Origin: Pseudobacteriovorax antillogorgiicola
Lineage (GTDB): Bacteria; Bdellovibrionota_B; Oligoflexia; Oligoflexales; RGVZ01
Reading direction: 5' to 3'
Assembly: GCA_945865565.1 (NCBI GenBank)
Contig: CAMBEK010000019.1
Span: 1 to 32,195 of the forward strand
DNA: 32,195 nt
The notes under the pieces were generated by a model, which saw only the letters and a program-made list of their open reading frames with translations, ran no database searches and was not told the DNA's origin. Shown one piece after another: positions 9,001 through 13,980 of this stretch (position 1 is its first letter; each line of letters opens with the position of its first letter). Both the position numbers and the translations under genes were made by a program.

Positions 9001-9432
9001 CATCTTCAGAACGCAAAGGGCCATCATGCCGTCTGGAGTCCCACTCACATCCATGGTGAGTTGGGTTGTGACAGATATCCGCTCACTGTAGCCTTCCGCC
9101 ACACTGCAACTAACGGCGGCTTCCGGGCCAAACTTGTACTGATAGCCACGGATTCCAAGGGTGCTCATGTCGATGCTAAAGAGAGACAAATTAGAAAGTT
9201 GATCCGGCAGCGCATTTCCTGGGGAACTTGCTGTCTGTTCGGTTGTGGCTTGTAATTCGGCCGCTGCGCCTGCCGCTTCCAATAGGAGCTGGCAATCCGG
9301 CGCGCTTGGATCCTGGCAGGTCGTCGAAATCTTGCTGCCGCCACAAGAAGATAAAATCATGGCTAAGGCGCAAGTCAGGGCACCCTTAAAAAATAAACGG
9401 CAGAATGTCGAATTCGGTTTGATTTCCGCCAT
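1..9432 (-). CDS. Giant modular Ig-like repeat lipoprotein (partial, C-terminus beyond window)
   Basis: The minus frame is open from ATG at 9432 to the window edge (3144 codons, no stop seen). An AGAGG ribosome site lies 8 nt before the ATG. Residues 1-30 form a lipoprotein signal peptide with lipobox ILSSC-GG, so the protein is probably anchored in the outer membrane facing outward. After an N-terminal domain to about residue 165 come arrays of Ig/FN3-like modules, in order from the N-terminus: two C units, six B, three A, three B, four A, one D, six A, one D, one A, one D. A TIG/IPT-like domain follows (about residues 2807-2880), then a tail with IKRGVGIGGVTG-type motifs. B modules (AGTAEANSTVTVYN...GTYTITAKATDAALNQ) resemble bacterial Ig domains of the Big_6/Big_13 type. 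A likely role is adhesion or surface display, by analogy with other long Ig-repeat proteins; the ligand is unknown. The total length cannot be given. Confidence 0.93.
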   Translation of the reverse strand, partial: MAEIKPNSTFCRLFFKGALTCALAMILSSCGGSKISTTCQDPSAPDCQLLLEAAGAAAELQATTEQTASSPGNALPDQLSNLSLFSIDMSTLGIRGYQYKFGPEAAVSCSVAEGYSERISVTTQLTMDVSGTPDGMMALCVLKMDVEGNWQAPETVVPLTWNKDTTSPTLSSVSISTTSPGKSFVPNVAFTLSEAATVTLHNSSSCSTLISEAIAMPIGGQSMATNPLTANSTTTIYATARDPAANTSACTLIGNYINDVTPPLISAPSVSTASPGTSLVPSVAFTLSETATVTLYDSSSCSAAISGAIATADGARSMTTNSLTADTTTTIYAMAIDATTNVSNCTSIGPYVNDTIAPAAPSITSVAGDTGVGGTIYTSVVMPAIAGTAEANSTVTVYDASSVLGTATSNASGAWLFTASLAAGSHTFTASATDAALNQGASSTSVPVTIDTTAPAAPAIISIAGDTNTGSPIYTNELRPAIVGTAENNSTVNVYNGNSILGTTMADGSGGWNYAPPSDLATGTYSITAKAIDAASNPSAPSSVATMIIDTTGPGVPSVIEVAGNTNVSNTIYTSGLLPTIRGTAEGNSQVTIFNGTSILGTTTANGSGEWTYTPSSDLTTGTYTITAKATDNAMIQSPASASVTLIIDTAAPAAPNISSVAGNTNIGGAISTSLLMPPIAGAAEANSTVTVYNNASAIGTTTANASGAWLFTPVLTAGTHTITAKATDGALNHGSFSTAVTVVIDTTAPAAPSITSIAGNTSIGSMIYTNGLRPVIVGTAENISTVTIYQGTSVLGTTTADGSGEWTYTPATDLATGTYNITAKASDAASNQGPAGVTVNVVIDTTAPSAPIITSVVGDTNVSSTIYTNVLTPSISGTAEANSTVTVYNDASILGTATADGSGAWTYTPSSNLAPGTYTITAKATDAALNQSAANTPVITIIDTTAPTAPTVSGTTPTNVTAPTWSWISAGDGNGSYRYKLDSSDLSTGATTTTATSYTPGTALSASARTLYVQERDDAGNWSASGSFAITIDTTAPTAPTVTGTTPTNDTTPTWSWTSAGDGNGSYRYKLDSPDFSTGTTTTTSASFIPSTALSATAHTLYVQELDEAGNWSASGSFEITVDTTAPTAPIVTGTTPTNDTTPTWTWISGGGGGNLNYRYKLDSSDFSSGVTTTTSTSFIPSNALSEAVHTLFVQEGDAAGNWSESGAFAINIDITDPAAPGITSVAGDTNVSGPISYSGLMPAIAGTAEANSTVTVYNNASAIGTTTANGSGVWLFTPSLTAGTYTITAKATDAALNQGSSSTNVTLVIDTTAPLAPSINSASGNSNVSGTTYTNSLRPILEGLAEPNSTVTIYNGSSAIGTAIADGSGAWTYTPGSDLATGNYSITATSSDAALNQGVASVAVTFIIDVTAPAAPAITSVLGDTSVGSTIYTNVLTPSVAGTAEANSTVTIYNGASTLGTAAADGSGAWIYTPSSNLAAGTYTITAKATDAALNQSNSSSAVTTIIDTTAPTAPTVTATTPTNDTTPTWSWSSAGDGNGSYRYKLDSSDLSAGATTTTSTSYTPGTALSETAHTLYVQERDDAGNWSASGSFEITIDTTAPTAPTVTATTPTNDTTPTWSWTSAGDGNGSYRYKLDSSDLSTGATTTTSTSYTPGTALSAASHTLYVQERDDAGNWSASGSFAITIDTTAPTAPTVSATTPTNDTTPTWSWTPAGDGNGSYRYKLDSSDLSTGATTTTSTSYTPGTALSAAAHTLYVQERDDAGNWSASGSFATTIDTTAPTAPNVTGTTPTNDTTPTWSWTPAGDGNGSYRYKLDSSDLSTGATTTTSAGYTPGTALSATDHTLYVQERDDAGNWSASGSFAITIDTTAPAAFSITGPATPTNSQTPMVTWGSAVDTNTVTYVTMVASSADCSTGVVQTYGVPPFAPGSSPQALTSLAAGTWYACVTATDSAGNTANATNNGYIFVIDTTAPTAPTVTAATPTNDTTPTWSWTPAGDGNGSYRYKLDSSDLSTGATSTTSTSYTPGTALSAAAHTLYVQERDDAGNWSASGSFAITIDTTAPTAPTVTATTPTNDTTPTWSWTSAGDGNGSYRYKFDSSDLSTGATTTTSASYTPGTALSAAAHTLYVQERDDAGNWSASGSFEITIDTTAPTAPTVTGTTPTNDTTPTWSWTSAGDGNGSYRYKIDSSDLSIGATTTTSTSFVPSTALSATAHTLYVQERDGAGNWSASGSFAITIDTTAPTAPTVTGTTPTNDTTSTWSWTSAGDGNGSYRYKLDSSDFSTGATTTTSTSFVPGTALSASAHTLYVQERDDAGNWSASGSFEITIDTTAPTAPTVTATTPTNDTTPTWSWTSAGDGNGSYRYKLDSSDFSTGATTTTSTSFVPGTALSASAHTLYVQERDDAGNWSASGSFEITIDTTAPTAPTVTATTPTNDTTPTWSWSSAGDGNGSYRYKLDSSDLSTGATTMTSTSFVPSTTLSAAVHTLYVQERDDAGNWSASGSFEITIDTTAPAAFAITGPATPTNNQTPTVTWSDATDANTVTYALKVASSADCSTGVDQTYGVPPFAPGSSPQVLTSLAAETWYVCVAATDSAGNTTNATNNGYSFVIDTTAPTAPTVTATTPTNDTTPTWSWTSAGDGNESYRYKLDSSDLSTGATTTTTASYTPGAALSAGDNTLYVQERDDAGNWSASGSFEITIDTTAPAAFTITGPATPTNNQTPTVTWSDATDANTVTYALKVASSADCSTGVDQTYGVPPFAPGSSPQALTSLAAGTWYVCVTATDSAGNATNATNNGYSLTVATPSLTGRSPVFIKSGDTVTLTGTGFAQDMVVTVGGISVTSKTVASSTSASVVVPSGVSIGATTLALAGGNTAYMIYWAPVDATPFANVASSQVCAGTSYYDITGTVQTGTKSCNPPADCTSNGAVGCVTTASYKSADFTTILASNIKRGVGIGGVTGNYPSATSPLPRYSDNGATTATTGSNETDLTNFATQAKSSGTFEYWDSSGIRRTGSGDADIVAGNIKTAVAFENLSLTGTYAGAAVTPPNAWDLRAGSVFGGVTGKLKVNCRNAVRLSGTGSFNNTTAPASSSTTAGDIWDTIDDYYGLPAPTNFPSSSTWSVADNYCGGVEGTVMKDARTG
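1013..1894 (-). repeat. D-A-D block: a 576-bp duplication of module pair D+A
   Basis: Copies of the 306-bp D unit occupy 1013-1318 and 1589-1894, with one 270-bp A unit (1319-1588) between them. The D copies are offset by exactly 576 bp (306+270). They share an apparently identical stretch of over 100 bp, about 1154-1280 against 1730-1856. The duplication therefore involved a D+A pair as one piece. Confidence 0.9.
1895..3514 (-). repeat. Six tandem 270-bp A-type modules, near-identical
   Basis: The array is exactly 6 x 270 bp (1620 bp). Neighbouring units such as those around 2253-2430 and 2523-2700 are almost identical for about 150 bp or more, which indicates recent duplication or gene conversion. 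The encoded units carry the same YRYKLDSSDLS and HTLYVQERDDAGNWS landmarks as the other A units. Confidence 0.92.
3515..3820 (-). repeat. D-type FN3-like module, copy 3 (306 bp)
   Basis: A 102-residue unit with VTWGSAVDTNTVTYVTMVASSADCS, VPPFAPGSSPQALTSLAAGTWYACV and TATDSAGNTANATNNGY. The strand pattern and the TWYxCVTATDxAGN ending resemble fibronectin type III or related beta-sandwich folds. It separates a four-unit from a six-unit A array. It is more diverged than copies 1 and 2. Confidence 0.85.
3821..4900 (-). repeat. Four tandem 270-bp A-type modules
   Basis: The array is 4 x 270 bp exactly. Each unit starts at the GTGTCGATG linker (plus-strand view, at 3821, 4091, 4361 and 4631) and shows the NWSASGSF segment about 33 bp further on. 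The copies are highly similar in DNA, with mostly scattered third-position differences. Confidence 0.92.
4901..5785 (-). repeat. Three tandem B-type Ig-like modules
   Basis: Three B units of about 98 residues sit between two A arrays. Landmarks are the GTAEANSTVTxYN segment near 5085, 5371 and 5669, and the TYTITAKATDAALNQ segment near 4940, 5240 and 5540. The joints to the flanking A units fall at the shared DTTAP linker. Confidence 0.87.
5786..6598 (-). repeat. Three tandem A-type modules (270, 270, 273 bp)
   Basis: Three copies of the roughly 90-residue A unit are present. It contains TPTNDTTPTWSWTSAGDGNG, YRYKLDSSDLS, a TTTTTSYTPGTALS stretch, HTLYVQERDDAGNWS and the IDTTAPTAPTV linker. 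The unit at 5786 is 3 bp longer because of an extra codon in a glycine run. These copies are more diverged than those in the 1895-3514 array. Confidence 0.87.
6599..8368 (-). repeat. Six tandem B-type Ig-like modules, about 295 bp each
   Basis: Six units of about 98 residues run N to C from 8368 down to 6599. The pattern is ITSVAGDTxVGxxIYTxxLxPxIxGTAEANSTVTVYN, then LGTxTADGSGAWxYTP, then LAxGTYTITAKATDAALNQ and a closing IDTTAPxAP linker. This matches bacterial Ig-like domains found in long surface proteins. Units vary in DNA, so this array is less homogenised than the A arrays. Confidence 0.88.
8369..8938 (-). repeat. Two C-type modules, 285 bp each, in the giant lipoprotein
   Basis: Two in-frame units of 95 residues follow the N-terminal domain. 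Both share VPxVAFTLSExATVTLxxSSSCSxxIS, then SMxTNxLTAxxTTTIYAxAxD and a closing cysteine-containing stretch (CTxIGxYxND). Each unit has two or more conserved cysteines, which the A and B units lack, so disulfides are possible here. The units are similar but clearly diverged in DNA. They end at the same DTT-type linker codons at which the other modules join. Confidence 0.85.
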
Positions 9433-9564
9433 TTAAGCGACCTCTTCCTACAGAGGCCATCGGCAGAACAGACTGAATCTTGACGTGAAAAACAGGATTT
9501 TGCCGGACGGTTTCGCCGGAGCTTTTCTATTTTAATTCCCCATGGTTATCAGGGGGTTAGAACA

Positions 9565-9589
9565 GGCAGTGCCAAGACTTGGCACTGCC
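9565..9589. terminator. Perfect palindrome after the AsmA-family gene; probable terminator
   Basis: The arms GGCAGTGCCAAG and CTTGGCACTGCC (12 bp, perfect) surround a single central base. The element lies 8 bases past the stop codon of the AsmA-family gene and about 130 bp upstream of the giant lipoprotein start. On the minus strand the stem is followed by TGTTCT, a poor U-tract, so intrinsic termination would be weak. A dyad operator is the alternative. Confidence 0.5.
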
Positions 9590-9597
9590 CAAAAAGA

Positions 9598-12105
9598 TCA
9601 TTTTTTCTGAAATAAACCCTTCAGTTTATCCTTTGCCTGGGATTCAAACTTTTTGCGTGAATCCTCGGTTTTCTTAGAGATTTCATCGGCTTTCGCCTTA
9701 TCGATGCCCAAGGCTGGCAAGGCGCCTTTGATGGCCTGTCGCGCGGCATCCTCGAGAGCTTTTTTGGCTTCCTGCTCTAACCGAACCGCCGCATTGTCTT
9801 CAAAATTACTGGTCAGTAATCCCGTCTGCATTGAGACTTTCGGGCTCATCACGCTCCCACCAAGGTTGAACGGAAGGCGCATCGCCTTGTTCTTGTCCAG
9901 GAGCAGAGCCGCATATTCGCTTTGTTTGATCAGGGCAGCTTTGTCCGTTTCGGAAAGGGTGATCTCCATGTCCCCATCCAGGTTTCCTTCGAGAGAGGTG
10001 ATGGCATTCAACTTGAATTGCCCGAGGTCGCTCGAGGTGTCGGAAGTTATTTTTATTTTTCCGTCATTCACTTCGAACTGGCCGCTGCTGGTAGCAACCT
10101 TTTTTTCGCCGGCATACTTGTCCGGAATTCTGACGACTTTGATGCTTTCGATTTTCTTTTTGAGGTCATCGATTTTTGGTTTTTTGTCTTCGGGAATCCG
10201 CTTGCCAATGGGCGACTCCAAAAATTTCGCGATATTTTTAAAGGCTTTTTCTGCAGTCTTTCCTGATGTCAGTCCAGATACGAATCCCGAAAACGATTCC
10301 GCCACCAACGGACGGAGTGCAGCACCGCGCATTTTAACGTCACTGATCGAATAGCTTCCCTTGCCACTCAAAGTTTTGCTCAACGTCTGGCGCGTTGTAC
10401 CGCGTGCCGAAACCGCCATCGCCAGGCTCAGTTTTCCCGATAGGGCTTCTTTTTGTGCCGGCGCGATGACATCGATCGCTTCGCTTGCCGAAGCGCCATC
10501 AAGTTTAAACGAACCACGAAATTCAACCGGAGAAGATGCGAGATTCAATTTCCCATCGGCTCTGACACTGCCGCCAAGGGCCAGCAGGGAAAACTGCTGC
10601 AAGGCGATTTCCAGATCCTTCAATCCCGCTTTTACAACAAGGTTTTTGATCGCCAGGCGATCCCAGACGATTTCATTCATAGCGACATCGACATCGATCA
10701 CATGGGGTTTGATGGTGTCCTTAAGTTCTTGCGACAGGGCGAAGTCCTTTTCCAATCCTGCGGTTCCGCCAGAAGATGCCGTTGCGCCAGAATCTGCAGC
10801 CTTGTTTTCAGGCGTCGCTGGACTCGCCGTGGCGGCGGGGCCCTCTCCCGGCAGAGCCGCTGGCATAAATGGTTTTAGCAACGCGCCCAAGTCGATGTGT
10901 TGGCTGCTGAACTTGATTCCCGCCTTGGCTGGTAAAAGCGACGTTGCCGTCACGGCCAGATTGAAATCCGAACCCGACAATTTACTTTCAACACCCAAGT
11001 CAGCTTGAAGCGCCGAAAGGTCTGCGAGTGGGCCTTCGACCTTTGCCTTTACTTTCAACGATGCTTTTTGCAGCAACTTTGCGTGTTGGGGCAGCATCGC
11101 GCCAAGGCTGGAAACATCTGGGCTTTCAATGTTCATGTTGAATGCAGTTTTTAGGCTTTTGAAGTCGCTGACCGCCAGTTTTCCAGTGCCAGCGATGTTC
11201 AGTATGTCAAAGCCAAGTTCGTCGACATCAAGGCTGCTTGGAGACGCGGCGCCGCGGATCCGCATTGCGATGTTCTGCCCCGGCTTTTTAACCAGTGCGT
11301 TCTGGAAGTTAAGTGCCAGATCCTTCAAATCCAGGTTGCCGTTAAAGGCAAGGCGCTTGAAAAGGGCGTCAGCCGACGATTCAATCTTGGCTGTGAGGTT
11401 CATTTTGATCGCGCCGCCTACGACGGCTCCTGCCTCTTTGGCCTTCAGGTCGGTGCTGAGGGCGATGTCGATGTCGCGGTCCAGGCCGATGTTACGGATG
11501 CTGAAGTCGAGGTCGGACACCTTTGCCAGCGGTTTGCCGTTGGCTTTGACGCTGGCCGCGGCGCCGGAGATCGTGATGGATTTGATCAACACCCGGTCGC
11601 GCAGCGCAGAAATGGTCGCACCAGACAGGGGTGCGGCCGGTGCTTCTGGCGTTGCGGCCTGATTTTCGTCAGGCTTTGGTGTCGCGCCTGCATCCTCGGG
11701 CGCCTTGGCTAGGCTGGCCAGGTTGTTGGTGCCTCCGTTCAAGTGCAATTCAATGGCAGGATTGACGATCCGCAGTTCCCCCTCCATCTTTCCTTTCAAC
11801 AGGGGCCAGAATTCTGTGGCGAGAAACAGCTCGTCTGTCCTAAAGAGGGGGACTCCCTTGAAGGTTGGATCCGCGTTGCGAATTTCGGCATTCTTGATGG
11901 TGACCCCAAGTTTAGGAATTGCGTGAAGGCGGATCGACTTGAAGTCCAAGTCTGCATTCACAGCGCTGCCAACAGCGGCTTGGATTTGCGGTTTGAATTT
12001 TTCCAGGTCGACCAGGAATGGCAGGGCGATCGCAGCGCCGAGCAAAAGTCCCAGGGTGACAGCAGGAATCAGGATCCATTTTAGTTTTGAAGGTCTCGAC
12101 GGCAT
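9598..12105 (-). CDS. AsmA-family envelope protein
   Basis: 835 residues. The N-terminus has a short basic head (RPSKLKWI) and one membrane helix (about residues 9-31), then the AsmA-type start VDLEKFKPQIQAAV with LDFKSIRLHAIPKLGVTIKNAEI. Two Ala/Pro-rich linkers (about 135-160 and 415-450) separate beta-rich parts, and the C-terminal part (about 470-780) resembles the AsmA_2 domain. The tail is lysine-rich. AsmA/TamB/YhdP-like proteins are inner-membrane-anchored, span the periplasm and are implicated in lipid transport to the outer membrane and in envelope assembly. The start is supported by GGAGA 7 nt before the ATG. It is transcribed away from the 218-aa gene, with only 29 bp between starts. 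The family call is firm; a specific role is not. Confidence 0.88.
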   Translation of the reverse strand: MPSRPSKLKWILIPAVTLGLLLGAAIALPFLVDLEKFKPQIQAAVGSAVNADLDFKSIRLHAIPKLGVTIKNAEIRNADPTFKGVPLFRTDELFLATEFWPLLKGKMEGELRIVNPAIELHLNGGTNNLASLAKAPEDAGATPKPDENQAATPEAPAAPLSGATISALRDRVLIKSITISGAAASVKANGKPLAKVSDLDFSIRNIGLDRDIDIALSTDLKAKEAGAVVGGAIKMNLTAKIESSADALFKRLAFNGNLDLKDLALNFQNALVKKPGQNIAMRIRGAASPSSLDVDELGFDILNIAGTGKLAVSDFKSLKTAFNMNIESPDVSSLGAMLPQHAKLLQKASLKVKAKVEGPLADLSALQADLGVESKLSGSDFNLAVTATSLLPAKAGIKFSSQHIDLGALLKPFMPAALPGEGPAATASPATPENKAADSGATASSGGTAGLEKDFALSQELKDTIKPHVIDVDVAMNEIVWDRLAIKNLVVKAGLKDLEIALQQFSLLALGGSVRADGKLNLASSPVEFRGSFKLDGASASEAIDVIAPAQKEALSGKLSLAMAVSARGTTRQTLSKTLSGKGSYSISDVKMRGAALRPLVAESFSGFVSGLTSGKTAEKAFKNIAKFLESPIGKRIPEDKKPKIDDLKKKIESIKVVRIPDKYAGEKKVATSSGQFEVNDGKIKITSDTSSDLGQFKLNAITSLEGNLDGDMEITLSETDKAALIKQSEYAALLLDKNKAMRLPFNLGGSVMSPKVSMQTGLLTSNFEDNAAVRLEQEAKKALEDAARQAIKGALPALGIDKAKADEISKKTEDSRKKFESQAKDKLKGLFQKK

Positions 12106-12134
12106 TTTAATTCTCCAAGTCAGGCAGATACACT

Positions 12135-12791
12135 ATGAAACCACAAACTGGCGAATTCGTTGAGGGTCTTCGGAACCGAAAGACACAAAAACTGTTTATT
12201 TGTCTGGAAGCGTCATCCTCCCCCGGCAAAGTCCGGGTCGTCAACCCAAGTGGCGACGTGCTCGTCGTCATGGAAGAGTTGTTTGACCTGGAGCCGGTAG
12301 AAGTTCCAATGGACAATCTCGCTGAATTTTTCACCGACGAACAGGTCAATAGTTGGCGGGTTTATCTGGCTGATGAAGCCGAACGGCGTCGGATTGATGC
12401 TGCGCGTGAGGCCCGGACCCCGACCCTCAGGGTGGAAAGCACCAAACGCAGCGGCAGTTCTGCGAGTGGGCGGTCTGGAGAGTCCCGGGTTGTCGCCCCT
12501 CGAATTCCCCGTGCCCGCAAGGAGGCATCGGTCCCCGTTAAGGTCGTCCCCGGCCGGGTGAGCGCCAACTGGGCTTCGGAACGCCTCTGTTTTTACCGCC
12601 ATCGTATCGACCCGTTGCGCCCGGCAGAGCAGTTTCAGGTTAAAATACAGGGTGTTGGCACATTTCAAATCACCAAGGCCGATTTTCAGCGGGTGTTCAA
12701 TAACGTGATCATGTCGCCGCAGTACCGGTCTCAGGGTCTGTTTTCCTACGATCAAATTCCTGAGGCAGCGCGTCCGTTTATCAAAGGTTAA
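12135..12791 (+). CDS. Hypothetical protein, 218 aa
   Basis: I do not recognise this family. Residues 1-85 look folded (LFICLEASSSPGKVRVV, VVMEELFDLEPVEVP, LAEFFTDEQVNSWRVYLADEAERRRIDAAR). Residues about 88-145 are a low-complexity Arg/Ser/Pro/Gly linker. Residues 146-218 form a second folded part (ERLCFYRHRIDPLRPAEQFQVKI...FQITKADFQRVFNNVIMSP). There is no signal peptide or membrane segment, so it is probably cytoplasmic. No strong ribosome site precedes the ATG at 12135. The coding strand is supported by the length, sensible composition and lack of a better alternative on the other strand. Its promoter must overlap the start of the divergent AsmA-family gene. Confidence 0.75.
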   Translation: MKPQTGEFVEGLRNRKTQKLFICLEASSSPGKVRVVNPSGDVLVVMEELFDLEPVEVPMDNLAEFFTDEQVNSWRVYLADEAERRRIDAAREARTPTLRVESTKRSGSSASGRSGESRVVAPRIPRARKEASVPVKVVPGRVSANWASERLCFYRHRIDPLRPAEQFQVKIQGVGTFQITKADFQRVFNNVIMSPQYRSQGLFSYDQIPEAARPFIKG

Positions 12792-12825
12792 ATCCCTCTT
12801 TATTAAAAATATTATCCGTAATAAT

Positions 12826-12852
12826 AAATCCCCCTGCTTTTAAGGGGGATTT
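12826..12852 (+). promoter_or_regulatory. Perfect hairpin covering the ribosome site of the GMP reductase gene
   Basis: AAATCCCCC (12826-12834), a 9-nt loop, then GGGGGATTT (12844-12852) make a perfect 9-bp stem ending one base before the ATG at 12853. The AAGGGGG Shine-Dalgarno (12842-12848) lies mostly in the 3' arm. When folded, the ribosome site would be occluded. There is no U-tract after the stem, so it is a poor intrinsic terminator. The region just upstream (12800-12825) is very AT-rich and could hold a -10 element. Confidence 0.6.
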
Positions 12853-13893
12853 ATGGTTTCCATCATGCGCGGGCTGACTTTTGACGACGTGCTTCTGGTC
12901 CCGGGATACAACGGGATCAAATCAAGGCAGGACGTGACCACTTCGGTTCTGTTGAAGAACTTTGATTTTGAAATTCCCTTTGTCAGTTCAAATATGGACA
13001 CCATCACGGGCCAGCGCATGGCCGACGCCGTCACTGGTCTCGGTGGTATGGCTATTCTGCACCGTTTCATGTCGATTGAAGAAAACGTCGCGACGTTCAA
13101 AGCCTGCGCAAATCCACAGCGCACAGGATTTTCCATTGGAATCGGTGCGGACGCACTGACCCGGGCCGAGGCTCTTGTCTCCGCGGGTGCCAGCATTGTT
13201 TGCGTGGATGTCGCCCACGGTCATTCAAAAGAAGTGAACCGGACGATCCGCGGCCTTCGCAATTCTTTCAAAGATAATATTTTGGTCATTGCCGGGAATG
13301 TCGCAACCTATGCCGGCGCAGATTATCTGGCTGCTGCCGGTGCCGACATCATCAAGGTCGGTATTGGTCCCGGTTCCGTTTGCACGACCAGAATAAAAAC
13401 TGGCTACGGCGTGCCGCAGCTCACCGCCATTATGGAATGCCGCAAGGTTGATCGCGCGCTAATGGCCGATGGCGGGATCAGGACTCCTGGTGATGCCGTG
13501 AAGGCGTTGGCTGCCGGAGCCGATTTTGTGATGCTGGGCGGACTTCTTGCCGGAACCGACGAAACGCCTGGGCAGCTACTGGAACGTTCGCTTCCGAACG
13601 GTCAGATCCAGAAGTTCAAACAGTTTCGCGGCATGGCGTCAAAGGAAGCTCAAGATGACTTCATGGGCGGCATGAAGGAATGGAAAACGGCTGAAGGCGT
13701 TTCAGTTGAGATTCCCTACCGCGGTCCGGTTCGTGATGTGATTCAGGATCTTGTCGGCGGACTTCGTTCCGGACTGACGTACTGCGGTGCTTCGGACGTA
13801 AAAGGCCTGCAGCGCAAAGCCCAATTCATCGAGATCAGCGCAGCCGGCTTTCGCGAAGGAACGCCTCATGCTGTGGGGCGTTTGACCATCTAA
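12853..13893 (+). CDS. guaC: GMP reductase (IMPDH/GMPR family, no CBS domains)
   Basis: 346 residues, a TIM-barrel enzyme of the IMP dehydrogenase/GMP reductase family. The loop GIGPGSVCTTR carries the catalytic cysteine, and the phosphate-binding segments ADGGIRTPGD and FVMLGG are present. There are no CBS domains, and the length equals that of GMP reductases (about 346). The flap reads GGMKEWKTAEGVSVE rather than the Arg-Tyr flap (RYFQ) of IMP dehydrogenases, and the Glu of TAEG matches the GMPR position. I therefore prefer GMP reductase, which converts GMP to IMP with NADPH, over IMPDH. The PYRGPV and GLRSGLTYCGA segments are IMPDH-like, so misassignment is possible. The start is ATG 12853, after AAGGGGG; 12865 is an in-frame alternative. 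It is a single-gene unit closed by a strong terminator. Confidence 0.85.
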   Translation: MVSIMRGLTFDDVLLVPGYNGIKSRQDVTTSVLLKNFDFEIPFVSSNMDTITGQRMADAVTGLGGMAILHRFMSIEENVATFKACANPQRTGFSIGIGADALTRAEALVSAGASIVCVDVAHGHSKEVNRTIRGLRNSFKDNILVIAGNVATYAGADYLAAAGADIIKVGIGPGSVCTTRIKTGYGVPQLTAIMECRKVDRALMADGGIRTPGDAVKALAAGADFVMLGGLLAGTDETPGQLLERSLPNGQIQKFKQFRGMASKEAQDDFMGGMKEWKTAEGVSVEIPYRGPVRDVIQDLVGGLRSGLTYCGASDVKGLQRKAQFIEISAAGFREGTPHAVGRLTI

Positions 13894-13930
13894 CCCACAA
13901 ATATTTGACATGGATCCTTCATTGCATCGG

Positions 13931-13965
13931 AACCCGTGGCGTAGGCCGCGGGTTTTTCTTTTTTT
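13931..13965 (+). terminator. Rho-independent terminator after guaC
   Basis: AACCCGTGG and CCGCGGGTT pair as a 9-bp stem (one G-T wobble) around the 6-nt loop CGTAGG. It is followed by TTTCTTTTTTT. The position, 38 bases after the guaC stop and just before the next gene, fits a terminator that isolates guaC from 13981. Confidence 0.92.
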
Positions 13966-13980
13966 GGAAAGGACAGAGCC

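Noticed and set aside
12853-13893. Calling this gene IMP dehydrogenase (guaB)
   Set aside because: CBS domains and the Arg-Tyr catalytic flap are absent, and the flap and length match GMP reductase better; some IMPDH-like segments leave doubt.
13907-13912. A consensus -35 box (TTGACA) after guaC
   Set aside because: No acceptable -10 lies 16-18 bp downstream, and the guaC terminator follows directly.
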